From assembly GCA_021613375.1 (NCBI GenBank), contig CM038708.1:27061018-27125017 (forward strand): a stretch of DNA of 64,000 nucleotides, in the 5' to 3' direction. The position numbers were made by a program, and so were the translations under genes. Origin of the DNA: Megaleporinus macrocephalus (lineage: Eukaryota > Chordata > Actinopteri > Characiformes > Anostomidae). Of this stretch, positions 56,523 to 64,000 are shown one piece after another. Every line of letters begins with the position of its first letter. Position 1 is the first letter of the stretch. The notes beneath the pieces were generated by a model. That model was not told the origin of the DNA. It did not search any database and saw nothing but the letters and a program-made list of their open reading frames with translations.

Positions 56523-59500
56523 TTTTCTTTTCTTTTATCAGTTCAAAAGAATAAACAGGTGTTACACAAAGGAAATGAAACTTACAAATACTCCAGATGT
56601 GGTAGGCCAGCGAACGCATCATCCCTGATTGTAGTGAGCGCATTTGAATTAAGCAGTCTGCAAAAGCAAACAGAGGCCAATGACGTATTGCAAAACAATG
56701 TATGAATTAAACTCTGTGATCATATCACAACAGCAGCCTATTAGCTTGAACAATGTCTAGTGAAAACAACTTCTGTTCAACCCCTTTGCAACCCCTTCTG
56801 TTTTTCAGATGCTGATCTATTTTTAGCTTGTTTACAGTATATCACAGCGCTGACATTATGAATGTCTCTAGTGAAAGGGGGAAAGTCAAAGGAGTCATTG
56901 TGCTCTATAGAGACAGTGTCTTGTTCACTGTGACACTGTGACAGTCAGGGAAACTGTCAGCCCAAGGGAAGTGCTACCATTATAAACAACTGCGGCTGAT
57001 AAATCTGCCCTAAAATGACCCCGTCACTGGACATCAGTTCATTGGAGCACACAGATTCTTTCAGAATTGGAATCAGAATTTTACCAAATACACTACAGTG
57101 CAGAAATCTTAGAGAGTCCTAAACTCATCGTTTAAAACCTTTCATCTTAACTATGACTGTATTTTCACTGAGAACAGTCATTAGAACAGATGTAAATAAA
57201 CATAAATACAACACAAAGTAGCATAAATGTCTTATTTTAGTAAAAAGTAGATCATGTTAGTTAGAAAAACAATGCACCAGACATTGTAGGAATTCATTCA
57301 ATTCCTTCACCAGCAATCTTGATTTAGCTTAATGAAGTACTGAGTACAGAAATAATACTACATAAGAAAAAAATTGGAATGGGTAAAATATAAACACACG
57401 GACATGTGAACCCACTACTTAGAGTATTAGTACCAGACATGGGACCAAGTCAATACAAGCGAGTCTCGAGTCAAGTCCCAAGTCTTAAACTTCGAGTCCT
57501 AGTCAAGTCACCAGATGTAACGTTATTTCAGTATTTAACACGATTGGTGTAGTTGATTAGTAGTATATTAAACTGACATTAATATAACATTAACGTTTTT
57601 AAAGTTTGTATTATAACAAAATTAGCCTGCATATGAAATTAGATAAGTTCAAGCAGTTCTAATCACTAATCACCTCATTAACGAGTTAAAATAGGTGTTG
57701 AAGCAGAAAAAACACTAAAATGTGAGGCAGTGGGCCTCGAAGGCCAAGGCTGAGAAACACTGCACTGTATGTAAGTATTAGTACACATTACACCTACAGG
57801 AACTTTAATGATCACATTCTAAACCCATAAGTATTAATATCTGGACCAGGTCTTTCAGTTCTAACAGCATGTGTGACTCTGCAGTAGCTCTGCATGTACT
57901 GATCAGTGTTCAGCACTTTTCTGCAGATGCTGAGCTTCCTAAATGCTTTAATTGTTCAGTAAAGTTCTCAGTGGACGGTGGAATATCTAGGAGGGATGAA
58001 CAGAGGGATAGAGCTTCGTTCACATTAGCTGTTGTTTATCATTATGTCGCTAAGTCTGCTAGCTTGTTAGTCAGCTAGCTAGCTAACTGCTATATGTGAA
58101 ATATACAGAGCAGAGACTTCCTGTTCTTTGTGCCTCTAAAGTGGAACAAAGTTTGAAGTGGTTTCAGCCCCATCTGTGATCTTGACTCCACGTGTCCTGC
58201 ATGTCTCAGTTCTTTTTTATTTACTACAGAATAATCTTTGTAGTTGAATGGGATTATATTCAGGAGCATGTTGCTCCTAGTCTCCGCACAGATTTAACAC
58301 TGGCGCCCCCCAAGCTTCCCGTGATTGGCTGCAGAACTTCACTTGTTGCTAGGTTACAGATAAACTGAGCGGTGCAGCTTAGCTGCCTAGCATTACAGAA
58401 CCATTTAATAGAAAATGATCCAGTTATGAGATTCAGTTTTCCTTATTTATTATGTAAAAATAGGGTGGCGAGTCTTTTCAAGTCTTAAAGCTCAAGTCCG
58501 ATTCCAAGTCCGAGTCAGTAAAGGTAAAGTCTAAGTCAAGTCACAAGTCATAAAGTCTTTAGTGATGTTGTCAAGTCAAGTCACAAGTCATCAGTTTAGT
58601 GACTCGAATTGGATTCATGTCCAAGTCATGTGACTCGAGTCCACACGAAATAAATAAAATAAATAAATGAATTAAAATAAACAATGAAATAAAATAAACA
58701 GAATAAACAATAACAATAATAAAGAGTTGGGAAGGAGCTAAAGAGAGATGTGAATATCTGCACTTACAAAAATGCTATTTACAGAAAATCACAAAATGCT
58801 ATAAACGTTTATAAAACTGAACATCTGTTATGTAACTGTTATGTAACAGAGGAGTAAGATTAATTTCAGTTCCTGGTTTGAAGTGTTCTTTCAAGGTTGA
58901 ATGGATATCAGAGACTGTGAGGTGCAGTGCTGTTGGTATCTGTGTAATAATTCCCATCACAGTAATATGCTACTTGAACAGTGGTTCCTTTATTGGGTCC
59001 TCTTTATTCACTGACCTAATATATAAAACATAATATCAGTATCTGCCAGTAGCATCTTGGTTGTCTAGAGTTAAATGTTTACTGCATGAGTCCAGTGAAG
59101 GCTACATGAGAGAAGTAACTCCAATAGAAGAACCTTGTGTAGGTGTGTTTTAAAAGACTCCAGCTCTAACCCTGCACACACCTACTGTTATAGCACATTC
59201 AGCACTACTTCACTTACCGCATCCAATAATAAAGTATATGAGCGAGCTAATCAATAAATACTAACGATAATAACACATTTGTTCTCAAATCAAAGCAGAC
59301 CAGAAGATGAAAGCCCTGGTAACAAGAAGATGATACAACACAATGCACTGAACTATAAAATTGTCTAGCCATTATTGCCCTATAGCATTTGTAATGTTCT
59401 ATAGAAAAAAGTATATATATAAAGACATTGATCAAATACAAAAACACTAATGATTATCAGTTAAACACTAGTAAAGACACTGTCATCAAGTTACTAATGA

Positions 59501-61425
59501 ATAGTTAACTGTTTCACAAAGACAGAAAATATAAATATTAATTCAGGTAAAGTTCTTGTAAGAATTGAGCACTGAAGGAACAAAAACAAAAATATATGCA
59601 GAGAGTCAAACAGCTGTCCTATCAATATGCAAATTAGTTTAGGCACCTTTTAGAAATGAGAAGGAAACAGAAGGAAACAGTGTGAATTTACTGTGTCTTA
59701 GCCTTTAATTTATACTATTAACTTTCTCAGTACTGAGACACTTTAAAAACAAAGGATTTTATTAGATACTAAATAACATAAGATGTAAACTATTTTTGTA
59801 TACTAGGAAGTTTTGAAAGTTTAAAATTTTTCATTTACTGAACTTTTTCTTGCATTTATTGTATCTACAGCAGAAAGAAATCGTTTCTGTACTCTTGGAA
59901 CTACCTGGATTTCTTTACAAATGGCTAAGAAAATATTAATTATATTATACTCCATAATAATCCCATAATAATAATTCATAATGAGTTTTCCATTCGCCAA
60001 ATAATGACCATTTTAGGGAATTGAGTTTAAAATAGCAGTTTTGGTGAGTGAGCAGTTACACTGGAAAGTGGCATAGCGACCTAAAACCGGCTTTCAGTAT
60101 ATTATTCTTCAGGTAATATTCTGCAGCACACATCCCTCACAGCCCTCAGCCCCAGTGGTTTAACACAAATCTTGATGTTTTTTCTCTTTCTTTGATCCCC
60201 AGCATGCACACAACCATTGGGATGTAGGTGTGTAAGACAAAATCAATATGCTTGAGTATCTATGGAGTAATCTTCATCCAGCAGACTCTTCCACTCCAAC
60301 ACAAACAAATAGCAAAAGGGTGCACTACTAAACATTAGCATTAGCAAACCTTTATTAAAAGTAGATGAAAATACATCACCTAGCAGTATCTCAATATATC
60401 ACAACATCCTGAATCATAACCCATACATATTGTATCAGCAGGTCCGTATTACAACCTGCCTTCCAAACAGCTGGAGTTCTCAAATGTCTTCCCACCTACG
60501 AGACCCATAATAGGAAGATGGTTTTCACAGACTTTCTACAGAAAATATCTATCTAGAGTTTACCGGGGCACCACGGCAGGCATGTTTTTAAGTGAGGCAG
60601 TCATGCTTCAATTTGTCCCCCATATGATGTAACGCTAAACCTCACATCATATGCCAGAAACAGAATGAACTGACTATCAACTTTTTTTTTTTCTATATGA
60701 AGTTTGAATTTGTAAGAATAAACCAGCTGTAAACTGAATAATAAACTAAAGCAAAAAAAAAAAAAGTAATAATACTAATACTAATACTAATACTACTACT
60801 AATAGTGGTGGGTGTTATTATTATTATTATTAACATTAATATAGTGACCACTTCTTTGTTATTGCCTTTATAGTTATGGTTGTTATTAGTGTTTAAAGCT
60901 AATCTCCCTGACAGGGAGCAGAGGAGGAGAGGGGTATCTTACAGCAGCTGGAGGGAGGGCATGTGGGCGAACATCGCCTCCTTCACCTCAGAGAAGGTTC
61001 CGTTCACGATGCTCCTGAAACGCACACACAGGCGTCGCTCATGAATGACACACGCAATGAAGACACATTCACTCGTTCACGTCGTCCTTACAACCACAGG
61101 AGCAGCGCTACAGCATTACAGACCCCCGTTGTGGCAGGACCCCCCGGCCTCCCCCGCACCACACTGCGCTGCGCTCTCTGCGGTATTTGCGCTGAAACAC
61201 CTTCACATGAAGCACCTCGGACACGCTCGTAAACAGATCTACTTACAGTGAGCTGACATCGCCGGGGGTGATGCGGGTGACGTGGGAGAAGCCCACGCAG
61301 ATGATGGACTCCTTGGAGCAGCTGCATGCTGAAGGGCATTTAAAGCCCTTTTTCCCCGCGTGGACCTGCGGCATCGAGCCCAGCAGCAGAGCCGCTATTA
61401 CAGCGCAGTGGAGCGTGGAGAGCAT
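51520..61425 (-). CDS. lgi2: LGI2, leucine-rich repeat LGI family member 2
   Basis: Eight coding exons on the minus strand: 61425-61247, 61014-60943, 56657-56586, 55569-55498, 55407-55336, 54437-54268, 53809-53645 and 52337-51520; 539 aa, close to the 545 aa I recall for human LGI2. Signal peptide about 1-23 (MLSTLHCAVIAALLLGSMPQ), Cys-rich LRR cap (CPSACSC), four 24-residue LRR exons of exactly 72 bases, C-terminal LRR cap (FECDCRAKWL), then seven EPTP repeats forming a beta-propeller. LGI proteins are secreted and bind ADAM22/23-type receptors at synapses; this role is family knowledge. The best match among LGI1-4 is LGI2, supported by adjacency to CCDC149. A start at 61425 is preferred to an upstream in-frame Met at 61530 because the signal peptide follows it directly. 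Confidence 0.95.
52540..53320. repeat. 39-bp minisatellite in LGI2 intron 7, with degenerate flank
   Basis: The core at about 53007-53320 has eight units of 39 bases, opening GGTTGAGTAGGGTTATTGGT and continuing CATATTGTTTATAGGATAG, nearly identical. From about 52540 to 53000 older, diverged monomers (GGTTAAGTAGGGTTATTTG, TGGGATGGG-type) precede it. Thirteen-codon periodic frames (NPTQPYPINN-type) are spurious. Confidence 0.93.
53645..53809 (-). CDS. lgi2: LGI2 exon 7: first EPTP repeat
   Basis: Codes FIPLHSVTTESLSVDTFSHK, then NDVYVAIAAP and CMVLQWDHIEMNFRTYDNIT. Acceptor TTAACAG, donor GTAGGA, with the Gly codon split to exon 8. This matches LGI proteins residue for residue over much of its length. 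Confidence 0.94.
54238..54260. repeat. (CA)n microsatellite beside LGI2 exon 6
   Basis: Short CA run only about 8 bases from the exon 6 donor at 54268. Length variation here could in principle touch splicing. Confidence 0.9.
54268..54437 (-). CDS. lgi2: LGI2 exon 6: LRR C-terminal cap
   Basis: Codes DLRGNVFECDCRAKWLMTWL, then the SDVLCAGPEEMKGKRLND block and NECIST. The Cys pattern C.C...C...C is that of an LRRCT cap. It follows four 72-base LRR exons. Confidence 0.94.
55336..55407 (-). CDS. lgi2: LGI2 exon 5 (LRR)
   Basis: A 72-base exon with GCAG acceptor and GTGAGC donor. Adds SLANNNIKALPRDLFVDLDS to the solenoid, with leucines in LRR positions. Confidence 0.93.
55498..55569 (-). CDS. 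lgi2: LGI2 exon 4 (LRR)
   Basis: A 72-base exon coding FIENNKIETTSKYSFRGLRD then LTHL; donor GTAAGT. Phase 2 at both ends like its neighbours, so the four LRR exons are symmetrical units. Confidence 0.93.
56486..56520. repeat. (TG)n microsatellite in LGI2 intron 3
   Basis: About 35 bases of TG repeat, about 65 bases past the donor of exon 3 on the other side (56586). Confidence 0.9.
56586..56657 (-). CDS. lgi2: LGI2 exon 3 (LRR)
   Basis: A 72-base exon coding LLNSNALTTIRDDAFAGLPH then LEYL; acceptor TTTTGCAG, donor GTAAGT. Confidence 0.93.
57420..58650. mobile_element. AAGTC-rich terminal-repeat element (transposon-like)
   Basis: Both ends (about 57440-57530 and 58465-58645) are packed with AAGTC and GACTCGAGTC motifs, for example GAGTCAAGTCCCAAGTC and CAAGTCAAGTCACAAGTCA, around a 0.9-kb non-coding interior. 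This arrangement is common for a class of non-autonomous DNA transposons in fish, with subterminal repeats at both ends. Exact ends and target duplication were not determined. It lies in LGI2 intron 2. Confidence 0.6.
60943..61014 (-). CDS. lgi2: LGI2 exon 2 (LRR)
   Basis: A 72-base exon coding SIVNGTFSEVKEAMFAHMPS then LQLL; acceptor GTTTCAG, donor GTAAGA. More GC-rich than later exons, as it lies in the CpG-rich 5' part of the gene. Confidence 0.93.
61247..61425 (-). CDS. lgi2: LGI2 exon 1: signal peptide and LRR N-cap
   Basis: Begins MLSTLHCAVIAALLLGSMPQ, a clear hydrophobic signal, and continues VHAGKKGFKCPSACSCSKES. Donor GTAAGT at 61246-61241. The surrounding 60.9-61.6 kb is CpG-rich, consistent with a promoter-associated island. 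Confidence 0.94.
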
Positions 61426-61650
61426 GTTTCCTGGCTGTTCTGGTTTGCATGTGGGAGTCCGGAGAGAAAAGACCTGAGCTACGCCGAGTCCGCTCTGCAC
61501 CCTCAACTGCAGCACTGAAGCTCCTGACATCAGCAGTTCAGCCGCAGCTCAGGCTCCCCGCGCTCGCTCGCGCTCATTATTTATTAAAGCGCCCAACACT
61601 GACGACTGCTGGTCAAACCGCTCCTGTGAACGAGCTCAACGATGATCAGC
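61426..61650 (-). promoter_or_regulatory. Probable LGI2 promoter / 5' UTR (CpG-rich)
   Basis: GC- and CpG-richer sequence just upstream of the LGI2 start, dropping to AT-rich DNA after about 61680. No TATA box is recognised at a clear position. Assignment by position and composition. Confidence 0.45.
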
Positions 61651-61849
61651 ACCTAGAACCGCTAGAACTGATCTAGATCGTATTCACACAGACCCTCAGA
61701 GTCAGGACCCTCTTAAAATAAAGCTCATTCTCTCTGAGCTTAGCTTAGCTGAACAAACCATGTGGTTAAAAACTAAAAAGCAAGTTTTCTTCCTTAATTT
61801 ATCACAGCTCCTGTCAAGTTAGACTTTAGGTCACATGGAACTGCCTTGC

Positions 61850-62010
61850 TAGAAAAACCAGCATAGAACAGCATGACCGGTCACCAGTAAAACCAGCATA
61901 TGCTGTGTTTTTAGGCTTGGATGCTGGTCAACCAACATGACAAGGCTAAACCAGCACTTGAGCAGCACCAAACCTGATTAAACCAGCAAAGACTGGAGGG
62001 CTAGGGTACT
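61850..62010. repeat. ACCAGCA-motif repeat cluster
   Basis: Repeated AACCAGCA in direct and, less often, inverted form (for example AAAACCAGCATA, GATGCTGGT, TAAACCAGCA). A short fish-type interspersed or minisatellite element upstream of LGI2. Confidence 0.5.
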
Positions 62011-62539
62011 GAAAACCAAAAACAAACAAAAATTTTAATTTTAATTGAAATGAAAGTAAGTCAGATGCTGTTAGATGTTCATCAAGTGTGTAACTATATG
62101 ACATATATATCTATTCAGACTCACCAGCTACCACACTCCTTACTGTAAGTAATTTTGCAACGTTTCTATTGGTCCATTCATCAGAGCGTAAAGAGCAGCT
62201 GCTCTGAGTTTAAATGCTATAGAAAAATGAAAATGCAGATGCAAAAGGAGATAAAAATCTTAGTAAGCTTTGGTCATTCGTTTTCTTAACTAACTAGAGC
62301 TGCAACACGGGTCTGCTTCAGGGTGGCGCTGTACCAAACTGGTTTTCCCAGTTGGTTCTTCATAGCCTAGCAACTGCAAGGGTTACCTCTGGAAAAACTT
62401 TGGAATATGCTGCAGCAAATGTGTATATCTGAAAACTCACCCAGCTTACCAGCAGTCCGGTGGTCTGCTTACTCATTTCTCAAAACAAAAACAAAACACG
62501 CACGTAAAATCTCAATGCATTTCCAGAAGAACTGTTAAA

Positions 62540-62995
62540 CCAATCCGCACCACCATGCTGAAGTAGGAGCCCAACAACGCTGGAGAAGTCAGCCAACATG
62601 AGACCCCATGTTACTTTGCATACAAGACTGGAGGATGACCAACACAAACTGCACAGCAACAGATGAGCTACTGTCTCTGACTTCAAACTCCAGCAGCACT
62701 GCTCTGTCTGATCCACTTGTACCAGCACAACACACACTATCACACCACCACCATGTCATCGTCACTACAGCGCTCAGAATAATCCACCTCCCTAATAGTA
62801 CTTACTCTGTGGTGGTCTGTGGGGGTCCTGACTATTGAAAAACAGAATGAAAAGGAATAAACAAGATACACAGAGAAACAGATGAACTACAGTCTGTAAG
62901 TGTATAACTACAAAGTGCTCCTATAGGGTCAGTGGAGCTGATATAAGGAACAGTGAGTGTAGAAATGAGGAGGCGTTTCTAATAAAGTGCACAGT
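62540..62995. repeat. Dispersed transposon-like repeat, copy 3 of 3
   Basis: Shares AGCACTGCT.TGTCTGATC, CACACCACCACCATGTCA and CTGTGGTGGTC with 18968-19475, in the same orientation. Ends near GTGAGTGTAGAAATGAGGAG. Non-coding. Confidence 0.7.
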
Positions 62996-63157
62996 GATTA
63001 TACAAAGAACTTTCCTTTAAGAGCATGGCAGATGTGGAGCCCCCATAGACTGCATGAAGAACAGTCAATGAGGACCACTGTCCAAGACTGAAAGCCTGTT
63101 TATTAGAACTGCCTGTCAGAACAAACTGCTTTTTGGCTTTTGGACTCCAAGTAGCCC

Positions 63158-63285
63158 TGCAATGGCCTGGCAACCCGTCCAGGGTATCTCCTGCCTTCTA
63201 CCCGATGATCGCTGGGATAGTCTCCAGCACCGCTGTGACCCAGGAGAATAAAAGGTTTAGAAGATGAGTGATGATGATGACCAAG
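63158..63285 (+). repeat. 3'-end fragment of a non-LTR retroelement (LINE/SINE tail)
   Basis: CCTGCAATGGCCTGGCAACC, then GTCCAGGGTATCTCCTGCC and GATCGCTGGGATAGTCTCCA, followed by an ATGA-type tail (GATGAGTGATGATGATGA). This resembles the 3' ends shared by fish RTE-like LINEs and their SINEs as I remember them. Only the 3' end is present, as expected of 5'-truncated retroposition. Confidence 0.6.
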
Positions 63286-63527
63286 TAAAACACAGTCAGA
63301 CTAATAAATGTATTAGTGACTCCGTTCTAAAGCACTGCAGTGATACTCATCAGTATTATGTAATTATTAGCCACACTTTTATATTTGACTCTGAGTTGTT
63401 CTGTACTCTGTGCTCTGAGTGCCAAGTCAGCAGCAGACGAGCAAGCAGTACGTAGAGTAAGGATGGGAAATGAGGAGGTGTAGACTATAGATGGAGTGGA
63501 AATAATAAAAACATGTCGAGTCAGCAA

Positions 63528-63531
63528 ACAC

Positions 63532-63583
<52 letters not shown>

Positions 63584-63941
63584 AGTGGGGCCTGAAACAA
63601 TACTGGCATAGTTAGAAACACAGATAACTGAATCTGCAGAAATCGAATGCGTAAAATGAGAGAAAAGAGAGAAAGAGAGAAGAAGATAGAAAGAAAAAAG
63701 ACAGTGAGAGAAGGTATAGGGTAAGAGAGAGAGAAATAGGAAGATGGAGAGAGAATAAGCAGTGAGAAGAGAGAGCAAGAGGAAGATAGTGAGCAAAAGA
63801 AGACAGTGAAAGGAGAGAGATAGATGGTGAGAAAGGAAACAGGTGGAGGAGAGCAAGAGAGAGAGAATGGAGAGTAAAAAGAGTAAGGAGATAGACAGCG
63901 GCAGGAAGATGGAGATATAGAAAACTGAGAGTTGGACGACA

Positions 63942-63985
<44 letters not shown>

Positions 63986-64000
63986 AAGAGAAAGAGAGAG
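63528..64000. repeat. (GA)n and purine-rich tract at window end
   Basis: Pure GA repeats at about 63538-63580 and 63948-63982 are joined by about 370 bases of almost pure purine with AGAGAGA and GAAAG phrases. The complementary strand gives spurious SLSLSLSL frames. It may continue beyond the window. Confidence 0.93.

Noticed and set aside
61426..61530. Upstream in-frame Met of LGI2 (61530) as the start
   Set aside because: It would place about 35 non-hydrophobic residues before a good signal peptide; the 61425 Met is directly followed by the signal.

Overview
The window is vertebrate nuclear DNA, most likely from a teleost fish. Genes are split into short exons with GT-AG introns, the DNA is AT-rich with many microsatellites and minisatellites, and it carries fish-type Tc1, hAT and LTR elements. 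The three-copy dispersed repeat at 10.4, 19.0 and 62.5 kb reminds me of otophysan genomes (characins, catfishes), but that placement is a weak inference. All four genes I can support lie on the minus strand.

Layout from right to left, in the direction of transcription. (1) LGI2, a secreted leucine-rich-repeat plus EPTP synaptic protein, is complete in 8 coding exons (61425 down to 51520; 539 codons plus stop). (2) A tandem pair of genes encodes proteins with N-terminal ankyrin repeats, a long helical region, a Lys-rich linker, a protein kinase and a C-terminal KEN ribonuclease domain of the IRE1/RNase L type. Copy 2 spans 41986-35795 (922 aa) and copy 1 spans 30021-26459 (923 aa), each with 6 coding exons. 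(3) CCDC149, a coiled-coil protein, has 10 firmly matched 5' coding exons between 21188 and 14995. A phase-compatible last exon lies about 14 kb downstream (1170-542), and a possible alternative 3' exon at 13910-13666. CCDC149 and LGI2 are neighbours in human (4p15.2) as far as I recall, so the ankyrin-kinase-KEN pair appears to sit inside a conserved two-gene block.

The main biological interest is that pair. Both copies keep the kinase Lys, HRD and DFG motifs and the KEN catalytic pattern Tyr...Arg-Asn...His, so both should be able to act as kinase-controlled ribonucleases. They have too few ankyrin repeats and an extra helical region compared with RNase L, so they are not plain RNase L orthologues. 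An exact ISRE-type motif lies beside a probable non-coding first exon of copy 1, which suggests interferon control. About 1.5 kb covering the linker, kinase and two introns is nearly identical in the two copies, while the ankyrin and KEN ends have diverged, the signature of recent gene conversion. A broken third copy lies at 24.84-25.03 kb.

The rest is transposon and repeat rich: a hAT element with an 8-bp target duplication and internal 17-bp tandem repeats (12446-13617); an internally deleted Tc1 element with perfect 31-bp ends (37920-38906) next to an older Tc1 relic; another Tc1 relic (24.1-24.7 kb); a solo LTR with 5-bp target duplication (33635-33986); a 416-bp fold-back element (49746-50161); minisatellites with units of 15, 17/34, 18/36 and 39 bp; and a pentamer-based satellite (44.1-44.9 kb). 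I see no tRNA, rRNA or CRISPR.
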